Positions 18,626 through 28,953 of a stretch of 64,000 nt of DNA are shown here, piece by piece. The translations under genes were made by a program, and so were the position numbers. How positions within the stretch are numbered: position 1 is the stretch's first letter; each line of letters starts with the position of its first letter. The notes beneath the pieces were generated by a model. That model was not told the origin of the DNA. It worked only from the letters and a program-made list of their open reading frames with translations, and did not search any database. The stretch comes from an uncultured Clostridia bacterium. GTDB taxonomy: Bacteria; Bacillota; Clostridia; TANB77; CAG-508. The DNA is taken from positions 62,001 through 126,000 of the forward strand of contig CAKOVK010000001.1 in the NCBI GenBank assembly GCA_934121925.1, read 5' to 3'.

Positions 18626-19547
18626 TTACTTTAGTGTGTCCATTATAATACATAGATTATTCTCTATTCCTTCTTGCACTTCTAAATAATTTGCTCCTTC
18701 TGTTTTTTTAAACCACGTTATTTGTCTTTTTGCATATCTTCTTGTTTCCATCTTTATTTTATCTATCATTTCTTCTTTACTAATTGTTCCTTTTAAGTAC
18801 TCTACAACTTCTTTATATCCGAAGTCCTTGCATTGCAGTTGGAAACTTATCATATTTTTTTATTATGCTTTCTACTTCTTCAATTAGTCCTTCTTCTATC
18901 ATTAGGTCTACTCTTTTATTTATTCTATCATATAGTACCTGTCTATCCATATTTAGGACAAATATTTTATAGTCATATTTTAATTCTTTATTTCTAGAGT
19001 CTATATCTTGTTGAGTTTTTGTTTTTCCTGTTTTGTGAAAAATCTCTAACACTCTAATAATTCTTTTCTTATCATTCTTGCTTATTTTTTCCATTGCTTC
19101 AGGGTCAATTTCCATAGCCATATTGTACAAACCTTCTAAGCCTTCATTTTCAGCAATATTATTCAATTTATTTCTGTATTCTTCATCTATTTTTTCTTCA
19201 TTAAATTCTATACCATACACCAAAGAATTTATATAAAGTCCTGTTCCTCCACATATTATTGGTGTTTTTCCTTTGGCCAAAATTTCCTCTATACATTTTT
19301 CTGCTTCTTTTTTATATGCTGATACACTATATCTTTCATCAGGTGCAACTAAGTCTAGCATATAATGTTTTATACCTTCCATTTCTTTTGGCATTATTTT
19401 TGCTGTTCCTATGTTCATTTCTTTATATATTTGCATAGAATCTGCAGATACTATTTCTCCATTTATTCTTTTTGCAAGTTCAACTGCTAATTTAGATTTT
19501 CCAGAAGCAGTTGGTCCTGCTATTACTATTACTTTAGGTTTTTTCAT
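18626..19547 (-). CDS. miaA: tRNA dimethylallyltransferase, needs one CGG frameshift
   Basis: Adds a dimethylallyl group to A37 of tRNAs reading UNN codons. 306 residues after one +1 shift. N-terminal P loop IAGPTASGKSKLA, SADSMQIYKEMNIGTAK (catalytic Asp), then GGTGLYI. The frame changes at CGG 18819-18821. Skipping the C gives PTAMQGLGYKEVVEYL, the conserved MxGIGYKE block, followed by the Arg/Lys-rich C terminus RRYAKRQITWFK that binds the tRNA. Without the shift this tRNA-binding end is lost. It sits directly after mutL (12-nt gap), the classical mutL-miaA pair. Confidence 0.94.
18819..18821 (-). other. CGG +1 recoding site in miaA
   Basis: The coding strand reads CAA GGA CTT CGG ATA TAA. 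Skipping the C gives GGA CTT GGA TAT AAA GAA, Gly-Leu-Gly-Tyr-Lys-Glu. Gly is residue 243. The preceding GGA CTT is identical to the context in feoB. Confidence 0.93.
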
Positions 19548-19558
19548 TTTATTATCCT

Positions 19559-21644
19559 TTATTTTCTACTAAATTTACGTTCTATTTCATATTTACTCAT
19601 TTTTATTGCAGTTGGTCTTCCATGTGGACAAGTAAATGGATTTCTTAGAACTAATAATTGTTTCATTAAATTGTCAACCTCTTCTTTAGTTAGTTTCATA
19701 TTAGCTTTTACTGCCGCTTTACAAGCTACTGTACTTATAAATTTTTCTTCTTTTTCTTGTGTTGCAGTTATTGCCACTGTATCTATTTCATCTAGTAATT
19801 GCAAAAACAATTCTTTTGTATCTAAGTCCATACATAGAGAAGGTACACCTATTAACCTTATTGTGTTTTCTCCAAATTCTTCAAATATAAATCCAGCTTT
19901 TTTAAATAATTCTGTATTTTCTTTTACTATATCTTTTTCTTTGTGTGAAAGATTTATAATATCTGGAAGTAGCATTATTTGAGAATCCTTTTCTTTATCA
20001 CTATAAAAATTCTCTTTTACTTTTTCATACATTATTCTTTCATGAGCTGCATGCTGATCTATTATATATATTTCATCTTTTATCTCTATAACGATGTATG
20101 TTGAAAACAATGCTCCTATATATTTATAGTTTGGTATAGCTTTATATTCTTCTTTTTCTTCAAAAACAGACATATTCTTTACTGAACTTAAATCTATACT
20201 TGGAGCTTTTGTTTCTTCTTTATTTTCTTCTACTTCTGGTAACTTTCCAAATGTTTTTACATACATTTCGTTAAAATCTTGTTTAGTACTTTTAATCTCA
20301 TTTGTTTCTTTGTCCATATCTTTTTGTAAATTTAGTATTTCTGTCATTTTACCAACTTGTTCTTCTGTTGGTATTTTAAAATCTTTATTAGAATTATTGT
20401 TATTTTCTATATCTTCATTTTTCAAATTATTTTTACTATTATATAATTCTTGTATAGTATTTCTATTGTTTATGTCTGCTAGTTCTTCTGTTTCTGTGTT
20501 TTTCTTAAATAAATTTATAAAGCTTGGCATTTTCATAGTCTGGCTTTTTGTTTCTTCTTGAGCTTTGCTCTCTTCATTTAATACGATATTATTTGACTCT
20601 ATTATTTGCTCTTTAGTATTCTGTTCAATATTTTTTTCAGAATCTTTTACTAATTCTTCTTTTAATAGACTTTCTTTAATAGCATGATAAATAGCTTTAA
20701 ACACTTTTTGTTCCTCAGACCATCTTATTTCTAGCTTAGTTGGATGTACGTTTACATCTATTTTCTTAGGTTCAATTTCAACATTTAAAACTAAAAATCC
20801 ATATTTTCCAATAGTAAGCAAACCTTTAAAAGCTTGTTCTGCAGCTGCTGATAATGTTTTATCTTTTATATATCTTCTATTTACAAAAAACAATTGGTAA
20901 CTTCTATTTCCCCTTGCTATTTCTGGTTTTCCTACTACACCACTTATTTTTATATCTTCATATTCATAAGATACATCTATAATTCCTTCTGCAATTTCTT
21001 TTCCATATATACTATACACTGTATTTTTTAAATCCCTTGTTCCTGTTGTTTGTATAATAGTTTTATTGCCATTTATTAATTTTATTGCTATCTGTGGATT
21101 TGCTAGTGCTATTCTTGTTATTACATCTTCTATGTAACCTGCTTCTGTAAAATCCTTTTTTAAGAATTTATATCTAACTGGAGTATTAAAAAATAAATTC
21201 TTAACTGTTATTGTTGTTCCTATTGTTGCTGCAATTTCTTGAGATTCTAAAACTTTTCCACCTTCTACTACAATTCTATCTCCACTTTCTTCTTTTTCTG
21301 TTCTAGATATCATTTCTACATTAGCAATTGCTGCAATACTGGCTAAAGCTTCTCCTCTAAACCCCATTGATTTTACACTTTCCAAATCCGCTGCTTCTCT
21401 AATCTTACTTGTAGCATGCCTTTCAAAAGCAAATTCCATATCATCTTTAGATATTCCGAGATCCATTATCTATAATTCTTATTTTACTAATTCCACCATT
21501 TTGTATTTCTACTGTTACTTTATTTGCACCTGCATCTATTGAATTTTCTACTAATTCTTTTACCACAGATGCTGGTCTTTCAATAACCTCACCGGCAGCA
21601 ATTTTATTTATTGTTAATTCATCTAATAATACAATTTTACCCAA
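19559..21644 (-). CDS. mutL: DNA mismatch repair protein MutL, needs one CGG frameshift
   Basis: GHKL ATPase that couples MutS mismatch recognition to strand removal. 694 residues after one +1 shift. [20 protein letters not shown] (motif I), [20 protein letters not shown] (motif II, present only with the shift), HATSKI, GFRGEAL, then the transducer domain. After a variable acidic linker comes the C-terminal endonuclease domain with the metal motif [11 protein letters not shown] and the C-terminal CPHGRP. The start is taken as TTG at 21644 because AAGGAGG lies 8 nt upstream and homologues begin (M)GKI. The shift site is only 62 codons in. Confidence 0.95.
21456..21458 (-). other. CGG +1 recoding site in mutL
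   Basis: The coding strand reads AAT GGA TCT CGG AAT ATC TAA. Skipping the C gives GGA TCT GGA ATA TCT, rebuilding the invariant DNGSGI ATP-lid motif of GHKL ATPases. Gly is residue 63. The unshifted frame stops after three codons. Confidence 0.95.
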
Positions 21645-21864
21645 TTTAAATTCCTCCTTAAATCTATTTTGAATTATATCATTAAATAAAAAAAATGTAT
21701 ATTTTTTCACAAAATTTTTCTAATATCAATTATAAATTGTTGCATCTCTAGTCCTTTTTTGATTTTTTACTCAAATTATAGTATAATATATGTATGTAGT
21801 AAATCTACATATTATTATTACTGACCTATTGGTTAGTAGCCCCTAAAAAGGGCAAGGAGAAAAC

Positions 21865-22089
21865 ATGATGATTATAACAACAAAATCCGGCAGCGAGTAC
21901 ATCTTCTCAAAGCATGATGGAAATTTATGGATTTCCAAAGGTCTTATGGAAGGTGTTGTGATAAAACATTCGGTTTTTGAAATAGGCTCTATATTGGAAG
22001 TCTATTTTCGTAAAATGAATTGTTTTGGAGAGCTTGACTCTTACACTAGTTTTTTAAGAACTACTGATGTTATTGTTAGTATTTCTTAA
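21865..22089 (+). CDS. Orphan small protein of unknown function
   Basis: 74 residues starting MMIITTKSGSEYIFSKHDG, with GGCAAGGAG about 6 nt before the ATG and a strong hairpin terminator right after the stop. Base composition and codon choice are less AT-rich than in the neighbours. It resembles two other isolated short genes in the window (3104 and 42075). It has no in-frame CGG. It is encoded opposite to mutL and the ROK gene, in the gap between them. No domain recognised. Confidence 0.5.
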   Translation: MMIITTKSGSEYIFSKHDGNLWISKGLMEGVVIKHSVFEIGSILEVYFRKMNCFGELDSYTSFLRTTDVIVSIS

Positions 22090-22094
22090 AAAAT

Positions 22095-22116
22095 GGAACC
22101 CTATCTTATAGGGTTC
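22095..22116 (+). terminator. Terminator after the orphan ORF
   Basis: GGAACCCTAT-CTT-ATAGGGTTCC perfect hairpin followed by a T-rich stretch. It may also act for the opposite strand. Confidence 0.85.
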
Positions 22117-22125
22117 CTCTCCTTT

Positions 22126-23025
22126 TTATATCATTGATGCTCCTATCATTCCTGCATCATTTTTTAGTTTTGCTATTAAAATTTTAGGAATTTGTTCTTT
22201 ATTATATAATTCTGTTTTTTTATTAATTTTATCTTGTAACCTTTTTAATAATATTCCATAATGTCCAAAGCTTCCGCCTATCGATATTGCTTGTGGTTCA
22301 AATATATTTATTAAATTTGCTATTCCTATTTGTAAATCTTCTACATATTCATCTAGCATTTTATTTAATTTATCGTTTCCTTGATTTTCTTCCATAAATT
22401 CTCTTATTTTTATACCATCTATTGTATTTAAGTTAAATTCTTTGCTTATTTTTTCTTTTAATCTCCTCATAGAACAATATGTTTCAAAGCATCCTTTTCT
22501 TCCGCAATTACACTTGATTCCATTTTTATTTATAACCATATGTCCTACTTCAAAACCAGAATATCTTTTAGGTTTTAAAAGTTTTCCATCTAAAAAGGCA
22601 GCTCCTCCTACTCCTGTACCAATAATTAAAAAAAGTGCATCATCGTATTCCTTTAAACTTCCAAACTTTTTTTCTGCTATTGCAGCACATTTTGCATCGT
22701 TTTCTATGTATATTGGAAGTTTAAATTCCTTTTCTAATTTTGTTACAACTTCTAAATTTTCAATTCCTAAATTTTCTGCTTTTATTACTGAAGTTTCTGA
22801 TACTGTCCCTGGAAAGGCTATTCCTATACTTTCTATATTTTCTTTTTTTATTGAATTTTCCTTTAGTATTTCCCTTATAAGACTAACAATTGTTTCCAAT
22901 ACAATACAGGACATATCTTTTTCTATTTTTTCGTAATCTTTTTCTTTTTTTAGTATCAGCTCTCCCTCTTTATTTACAAGTCCCAATCCAATATGACTTC
23001 CACCAACGTCAATACCAATTTTCAT
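22126..23025 (-). CDS. ROK-family sugar kinase (glucokinase-like)
   Basis: 299 residues. N-terminal IGIDVGGSHIGLGLV is the phosphate-binding loop of the ASKHA fold. IENDAKCAAIAEKKFG carries the catalytic Asp. FLIIGTGVGGAAFLDGKLL follows. The ROK zinc motif is complete (GHMVINKNG, then CNCGRKGCFETYCS). This set points to a kinase rather than a ROK repressor, since there is no N-terminal winged helix. Glucose is the likeliest substrate, but other hexoses or N-acetylmannosamine are possible. It is upstream of no obvious partner. Confidence 0.88.
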   Translation of the reverse strand: MKIGIDVGGSHIGLGLVNKEGELILKKEKDYEKIEKDMSCIVLETIVSLIREILKENSIKKENIESIGIAFPGTVSETSVIKAENLGIENLEVVTKLEKEFKLPIYIENDAKCAAIAEKKFGSLKEYDDALFLIIGTGVGGAAFLDGKLLKPKRYSGFEVGHMVINKNGIKCNCGRKGCFETYCSMRRLKEKISKEFNLNTIDGIKIREFMEENQGNDKLNKMLDEYVEDLQIGIANLINIFEPQAISIGGSFGHYGILLKRLQDKINKKTELYNKEQIPKILIAKLKNDAGMIGASMI

Positions 23026-23042
23026 AATATTCCTCCATAATA

Positions 23043-23072
23043 AATTGTAATTTGCGCTACAAATTACAATTT
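23043..23072. repeat. Minimal MITE-like hairpin (terminal repeats only)
   Basis: AATTGTAATTTG-CGCTA-CAAATTACAATT is a perfect hairpin touching the stop codon of the pilC-like gene. The arms are the terminal inverted repeats of the elements at 33243 and 43006. Confidence 0.75.
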
Positions 23073-24430
23073 ATAAGTATGCTGAGAATAACCAAGTACC
23101 CATATATACATATATCAATGGTACTAATACTATTACTGTTACAAATATCAATAATAATCCAACTATTAAATATACAATTTGTGGTAACACTTTCATTATT
23201 CTTTGTATAATATTATCTATATCAATATCTAAATATTCTAATAATTTTTCCATCATTTCTGCTAAGTCAGATTGCATACCTATTTTTAACATTTCTGTTA
23301 TCATTGGGCTTGATAATCCTGATTGTTCAAATGGTTCTATCCAACTTTGTCCAATTAGTATATTATTGATTGAAGCTTCTATTAGAGATAACATTACTAA
23401 ATTGTTTGTAATATTTTTACTGGTTTCTAAAGCCTCTTGTATTCTCATTCCATTTTTTAAGTTTAATAGTATTGCTCTTATCAGCCTAGAAAAATCTATT
23501 GCATAAATAAGTTTTCCAAATATTGGCATCTTGTACTTAAAGTAGTGATAATTATATCTTCCATGTGGCGTTCTAACATATATAATTATTCCTACAATAA
23601 TTCCTATTATTATAAATGTTGGAATATACCAATATTGCACTAAATCATCTAGCACACCTTTAAACCACAATGTTGGTGCCGGTAATTGATCCTCGCTTCC
23701 AACTTCTTCAAATACTTTTTGTATACCAGGTATTGCAACAAGTGTTCCTATCATTAATAGTGCAAGTAGTCCTAAAAACATCACTAAATTAGGAACTAGA
23801 ATTTTTCTTAATCTTTTTGTCATAGCTTCGCTATCTTCCAAATATTTTACTGCCTGTTCTAAAGCTCTTGTTAATGAACCGTGATAATTCTCCTACTTTT
23901 ATCATGTTAATATAAATCGGCGGAAACACTCCTGTATAATACTCCATAGTAGTATACATATTTTCTCCTGCTTCTACTCCTAATAATATATCTTCTATTA
24001 TTGCTCTAAAAGAATCATTTTCTGTTGTTTCTATAATTGTTGATAATGCATGTATATTATTAAAATTAGCTTTTTTTAATAGATAAAAACTTTGTGTAAA
24101 AATAACAATATCTCTATTTGTAATATTAACATTGCTAAAAAGTGCTTTTTTGGCTTTTTCAAAAAAACTATTTCCCTTTGAATTAATATTTCTTGCAATC
24201 TCCTGTTCTCTAACAGTTTTTAATACGCTGTTACTACTCTCTATATTTCTTTTTTGTTTTTTCATTATTTTACTAGCTCTAGTACTAATTTTTATTTGAG
24301 TAACAGTTATTGGTAGCAAGCCATTTTCCTTAAGTTTTTTCATTAGTGTATATCTGCTTATTGCTTCTACTTTTCTATTATATACAATTTGACCTTCTGA
24401 ATTTGCTGCTTTATAATTGTATAAAGGCAT
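23071..24430 (-). CDS. Type IV pilus inner-membrane platform protein (PilC/GspF), needs one CGG frameshift
   Basis: Polytopic platform protein that links the pilus ATPases to the growing fibre. 452 residues after one +1 shift. The N terminus MPLYNYKAANSEGQIV is the standard start. The first T2SF domain has VEAGENMYTTMEYYTGVFP and ends MIKVGELSGSLTRALEQAVKYL, the canonical GExSGxL motif that exists only across the shift at CGG 23879-23881. The second T2SF domain has LKNGMRIQEALETSKNI, and membrane helices follow. Without recoding, the protein ends after a short nonsense tail. It lies between pilT and the ROK gene. Confidence 0.93.
23879..23881 (-). other. CGG +1 recoding site in the pilC-like gene
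   Basis: The coding strand reads GAA TTA TCA CGG TTC. Skipping the C gives TTA TCA GGT TCA TTA, Leu-Ser-Gly-Ser-Leu, in the conserved GExSGxL motif. Gly (GGT) is residue 184. Confidence 0.92.
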
Positions 24431-24450
24431 ATATATCCTCCAATCCTATA

Positions 24451-25548
24451 TTATCCTCTCTTTATTTTCATTTGCATTATTGTTCTATTTAATATTTCTA
24501 TGTTCTTTTCTTCTATCTGTGATTTTGCTTGTGCTAGACTAATCTTCTCATCAACAAATAATTTTGCAATTGAATTTATTAAACTAACATTTCCTTTATC
24601 ACTATTACTTTGTATTGCATCTTCTAGTTCAGACACACTGAATCTTTCTTTTCTTATACATCCAGCAACTACATTATCTACAACCATAACTTCTGGTAAT
24701 AATACTAATTTTCCATCTAATCCTTTTAAAAGTCTCTGCGATATAACTAGTTTTAGTAAAGATGACATTAAATATTTTATACTTGCTTGATCTCTTACTT
24801 CATAAAAGTTTATCATTCTATCTATTGTTTCTGCACAAGATTTAGTATGTAGTGTTCCTATTACTAAATGCCCAGATTCTGCCATATCTATTGCTGCTTC
24901 CATTGTTTCTTTATCTCTTATCTCTCCTATAACTAATATGTCACAATCTTCTCTTAATGAATTTTTTACGCCATCTCTAAAATTTAATACATCTCCGCCT
25001 CTTCCAACTTCTTTTTGTACTATTATAGATTTTTTACATGTATGTTTAAATTCTATTGGCTTTTCCAAAGTTAAGATTTTCTTATTTTGTGTTTCATTTA
25101 TTTCGTTTATTAATGCGTTTAATGTCGTTGTTTTTCCGGAATTTGTTTTTCCTGTAACTAGTATTAGTCCCTGAGGTTGTAATGTCATTCTTCTTACTAT
25201 ATCTGGCACTCCCAATTCTTCAAATTTTGGAAGAGTATTTTTTATAATTCTTAAAGTAAAAATAGGCATATCATCGGCTGATGAAATATTAACTCTTAGT
25301 CTAACATCTCCATATTCATATGATGTATCTAATCTTTTCACTTCTTTATATATTTCATCTTTATCTATGTTACCTCTAACAAAATAATCATATGCATCAT
25401 ATAAATCTGACTCTGCTAAAACTTCTTCTTCCTCTATTTCCACTAATTCTCTTGAAATTCTCATTATTGGTTTTAGCCCTTTAATTAAATGTATATCTGA
25501 TGCATCATTTTTTATAGCAATATCCAGAACTTTATTTATGTTTATCAT
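24451..25548 (-). CDS. Type IV pilus retraction-type ATPase (PilT-like)
   Basis: 365 residues. Walker A GKTNSGKTTTLNALI, the Asp box GEIRDKETMEAAIDMAESGH, and LHTKSCAETIDRMINFY. These are the PilT signature blocks; the family is a hexameric motor that depolymerises pili. NDASDIHLIKG at the N terminus is the usual PilT start. It has no zinc tetracysteine motif, unlike the PilB-type gene next to it. It is cotranscribed with the pilB-like and pilC-like genes. Confidence 0.88.
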   Translation of the reverse strand: MININKVLDIAIKNDASDIHLIKGLKPIMRISRELVEIEEEEVLAESDLYDAYDYFVRGNIDKDEIYKEVKRLDTSYEYGDVRLRVNISSADDMPIFTLRIIKNTLPKFEELGVPDIVRRMTLQPQGLILVTGKTNSGKTTTLNALINEINETQNKKILTLEKPIEFKHTCKKSIIVQKEVGRGGDVLNFRDGVKNSLREDCDILVIGEIRDKETMEAAIDMAESGHLVIGTLHTKSCAETIDRMINFYEVRDQASIKYLMSSLLKLVISQRLLKGLDGKLVLLPEVMVVDNVVAGCIRKERFSVSELEDAIQSNSDKGNVSLINSIAKLFVDEKISLAQAKSQIEEKNIEILNRTIMQMKIKRG

Positions 25549-25568
25549 TTTATCCTCCTTAATTTTCT

Positions 25569-27197
25569 TTAGTATAATATTAGTTTTCTATTTATTTCTT
25601 CCAAAGTAGTTATTCCATTGATAACTTTGTTTATACCATCTACTAGTAATGGTTTATATGTGCCTTTTAGTGCTTCTTCTCTAACTTCTATACTCGATGC
25701 ACCATTTACTATTAATTCTTTTATGTTATCTTCTATATTTAAAACCTCATATATACCTATTCTTTCATAATATCCGCTATTATTACATTCTTTACAGCCA
25801 ACAGCCTCATATGTGTATTTGCCTTCTAGATTAAAATTAGTATTATATTTTTCACCAATTTGTAATATAAGTTTTTTTTCTTGTTCTGTAAATTCCCTTT
25901 GTCTTGCACATTTTTTACATATTTTTCTTACTAATCTTTGAGAAACGGTAGTTCCTATTGTACTAGAAATATCATAGTTAGAAATTCCCATTTTTCTAAG
26001 TCTAGTTATGACTTCTATTGCATCAATTGTATGAATAGTAGATAAAACATAATGGCCTGTTTGTCCAGCCTGGAATGCTATTTCCGCCGTTTCTTTATCT
26101 CTTATTTCTCCAAGTAAAATTATATCTGGGTCTTGTCTTAAAACAGTCCTTAGTGAATCTGAAAATCTAAGTTTTTCATTTATTTCAATTTGATTTAGTC
26201 CTGGTATACGTATTTCCACAGGGTCTTCTATTGTAGTTATATTTATTTCTGGTCTATTTAAATAATCTATTATACTATACAGTGTTGTTGTCTTTCCCTC
26301 TCCTGTAGGTGCTGCAATTATAGTTATGCTATTTCTCTTATTAAAACTTGTTTTTATTAGTTTCTTATCATCTGGAAATCCTAAATCTGTAAGACCTCTA
26401 ATATTTAAGTTTTTCTTTAATAATCTTAATACAAATTTTTCTCCATATATATTTTTTTGCGAAGAAACACGTATATTATAGTCAGGATACATTATAATTC
26501 TACCATCTTGTGATTCTTGCTTTTCTTGGAACATATTTGATATTGCTTTTAATCTACCTATAATTTGGCTTTGTTTCTCTTTAGCTATCTTTGCAGCTGT
26601 TATCAATTCTCCATCTATTCTATATCTTACCCTAAGCTCATTCTCCAGTGGTTCAATGTGTATATCACTTGCTCTCTTTTTCATTGCATTTCTTATTATA
26701 CTATCTACCAGCCCTGTTGTATCTACATTTGAATTAATATTTTCTGTTGCTGCTCCTTCTAAAGATTGCAATATATCATCAATATTTTTCTCAAATGTTA
26801 TATATCTTTCCATTATTAATCCTTTATTTAAAAGAATTAACCTAACTGTATCTACTGATTTTCTGTTTAATGTGTCAGAAAAACATACCTTTACTTTATT
26901 ACCACTTATATCAAATGGTATTGCCTTGTTGTTTCTTGCGACATCCATAGAAATATAATCTGAAATATTTAAATTAATATCATTTTTTGTTAATATAATT
27001 GATTTTTCATCTAATATATCTCCTAAAGCTTCTATTAACTGATATTCATCACATAAATGTAATATATTAATAATTTCAATAATTTTCTTATTTGGATTTT
27101 CTTTTTGATAATCTAAAGCTTTATTAATATCTTCTTCAGTTACAAGACCTCTCCTTACTAACTCTATACCTATTGGTCCTCTTCTTTTGTTATCCAT
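25569..27197 (-). CDS. Type IV pilus assembly ATPase (PilB/GspE)
   Basis: 542 residues. An N-terminal N1/N2 domain (IGIELVRRGLVTEEDINKAL), then SDIHIEPLENELRVRYRIDG, Walker A APTGEGKTTTLYS, Walker B region DPDIILLGEIRDKETAEIAF, and the tetracysteine zinc site (KICKKCARQ ... GCKECNNSGYYERIG). These mark an assembly-type secretion ATPase. The active site reads GEGKT where most family members have GSGKT, a small departure. It powers pilus polymerisation at the membrane together with the platform protein. Confidence 0.92.
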   Translation of the reverse strand: MDNKRRGPIGIELVRRGLVTEEDINKALDYQKENPNKKIIEIINILHLCDEYQLIEALGDILDEKSIILTKNDINLNISDYISMDVARNNKAIPFDISGNKVKVCFSDTLNRKSVDTVRLILLNKGLIMERYITFEKNIDDILQSLEGAATENINSNVDTTGLVDSIIRNAMKKRASDIHIEPLENELRVRYRIDGELITAAKIAKEKQSQIIGRLKAISNMFQEKQESQDGRIIMYPDYNIRVSSQKNIYGEKFVLRLLKKNLNIRGLTDLGFPDDKKLIKTSFNKRNSITIIAAPTGEGKTTTLYSIIDYLNRPEINITTIEDPVEIRIPGLNQIEINEKLRFSDSLRTVLRQDPDIILLGEIRDKETAEIAFQAGQTGHYVLSTIHTIDAIEVITRLRKMGISNYDISSTIGTTVSQRLVRKICKKCARQREFTEQEKKLILQIGEKYNTNFNLEGKYTYEAVGCKECNNSGYYERIGIYEVLNIEDNIKELIVNGASSIEVREEALKGTYKPLLVDGINKVINGITTLEEINRKLILY

Positions 27198-27283
27198 GCT
27201 CTGTCCTCCTTTTGTATATATTTATTATAATATATTTTTATGATGTTTTATATACAATTTTAATAATTACATAAATTTTCTAA

Positions 27284-28135
27284 CTAAATTTCTTCCCATA
27301 TTCCTGTAGAATTCTCTGCAAATATACTTCCTAAAATATATTGGTCTCCAATATCTAATAACTTTTCGTACTCTCCCTGTTCTTCTAAATAATTATTTGT
27401 ATTGCTGAACAAATATTTTATATCTTCTGAATTATTAACATTAATAGCATATCTAGGGACCCATCTATATTTAGCATCTATTTTTTCTATGCTTTCTCCT
27501 TCTTTTAAATCTTCTGTAGTTACAATAGCTATAGCATAAATACCATTTGAATAATTATACCAGGTCATATCATTTTCATTGCACACAGTATATCCTTCAT
27601 TGTTTTGTTTTACTGGGTAAACTTTTTCTTGGTCATTTAATTGTATTAAGCTTAATTCTGGTCTATTTGGAGTTATAATATTTTCTCTATTTTTGTTTTT
27701 TTTCATTTCAATTGATTGGTCTTTATTCCCTAATTTGTATTTTACTGTTGCAGTAACTTCTTTAACTAAATCTAATTTCTCTTCATTACCAGTAATTTCA
27801 TTATATTTTTGTACTTTTATTATTATTTTAAATGGAGCCTGTACTGGTGTGTCTTGATTATTTACAGCTTGTACTTCTGTGCTCTCATATTTTTCATTTA
27901 CATATGATAGTAAATTTTCATCATTTACATCTTCATAATATAATTTATCTACATATTCAAATATATCTATTATATAATTGTTTGCTTTGCTCATTCTTTT
28001 TAAAGAAGCATTAGATAAATAAATATTATATGCTAAAGTTGCTATTATTCCTGTAAATATTGTTATTATTATTATTGCTATTAATGCATCAGAAGCAGCA
28101 AATCCATCATTATTTTTTAACTTTACTTTTTTCAT
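27284..28135 (-). CDS. Pseudopilin-like minor pilin of the type IV pilus cluster
   Basis: 283 residues. A short basic leader ends in NNDG, followed by FAASDALIAIIIITIFTGII, a prepilin-type hydrophobic helix with an acidic residue (Asp) at mature position 5. The rest is a soluble domain with many Asn, Asp and Glu residues and no recognisable fold. Size and position between the prepilin peptidase and the assembly ATPase suggest a minor pilin that primes fibre assembly. The peptidase would cut after the Gly. Confidence 0.75.
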   Translation of the reverse strand: MKKVKLKNNDGFAASDALIAIIIITIFTGIIATLAYNIYLSNASLKRMSKANNYIIDIFEYVDKLYYEDVNDENLLSYVNEKYESTEVQAVNNQDTPVQAPFKIIIKVQKYNEITGNEEKLDLVKEVTATVKYKLGNKDQSIEMKKNKNRENIITPNRPELSLIQLNDQEKVYPVKQNNEGYTVCNENDMTWYNYSNGIYAIAIVTTEDLKEGESIEKIDAKYRWVPRYAINVNNSEDIKYLFSNTNNYLEEQGEYEKLLDIGDQYILGSIFAENSTGIWEEI

Positions 28136-28170
28136 AGTAATCTCCTTGTCAAAGTTCTCAGTTTGTAATA

Positions 28171-28953
28171 TCAGCTTAAAAAATTATATATTATCAATAT
28201 TAATATATTTGAAAAACACAAGTAAAATCCTAAAGGATTTTTCATATTGCCATCAGTATTGTTATTTTTTTGATTAGTTTTTATATTATATATAATTTGG
28301 CTTACACTAGAAACTAGTAATGCCACTGCTATACTAATAACTGTAATTACTGGATTAGTTCCTATAGCTAAATATAAGCATAAATTTAGTATTTGAAATG
28401 TATATTGTTTTTGTTTTAAAAGGCTTATATTTGTAATTATAATTGCTATCAAAGTTATTATATATATTACATATTTATACATATTATTGTTTAATATATA
28501 TAAATATATTATATACATTGCTGCAATAATTAGGCCAAATAGTAATACTGATTTAGAAATATAGTTATTCTCTTTATCAATTCCTCCAATTATAAATAAA
28601 GTGGAAATGTAAAAGAATCCAAATATTAAATATATTATTTTTAATATATTTATATTATATATGTTTATTTTTAGAGATAGAGCGAATAATAGAAATAATA
28701 ATCCAGAAAAAACTTCTAAGCAAATATATCTTGCCCTTATTTTTTCTTTGCAGTATCTACACTTTCCTCCTAAAAATATATAACTTAAAATAGGTATCAT
28801 ATCCCAAAAACCTAATTTATGATTGCATTTAGGGCAATATGATCTTTTATGTGTTATATCTTGTTTTAAAGGTAGTCTATATATTGCAAGTGAAAAAAAA
28901 CTTCCAAGAAGTGTACCTATTATAAATATTGCTAAATATATTATTATTTCCAA
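28171..28953 (-). CDS. Prepilin leader peptidase (A24 family), second catalytic Asp apparently missing
   Basis: 260 residues with about eight membrane helices. The N-terminal part is typical: GSFFSLAIYRLP, then the zinc-binding pairs CPKC and CRYC, then IRARYICLEVFSG. The first catalytic Asp is present in GGIDKENN. The second, expected in a GxGD motif before LLAALG, is replaced: the region reads QYTFQILNLCLYLAIG. The enzyme may therefore be inactive, or another acidic residue may serve. Prepilins encoded beside it keep the normal cleavage site. Confidence 0.8.
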   Translation of the reverse strand: MEIIIYLAIFIIGTLLGSFFSLAIYRLPLKQDITHKRSYCPKCNHKLGFWDMIPILSYIFLGGKCRYCKEKIRARYICLEVFSGLLFLLFALSLKINIYNINILKIIYLIFGFFYISTLFIIGGIDKENNYISKSVLLFGLIIAAMYIIYLYILNNNMYKYVIYIITLIAIIITNISLLKQKQYTFQILNLCLYLAIGTNPVITVISIAVALLVSSVSQIIYNIKTNQKNNNTDGNMKNPLGFYLCFSNILILIIYNFLS

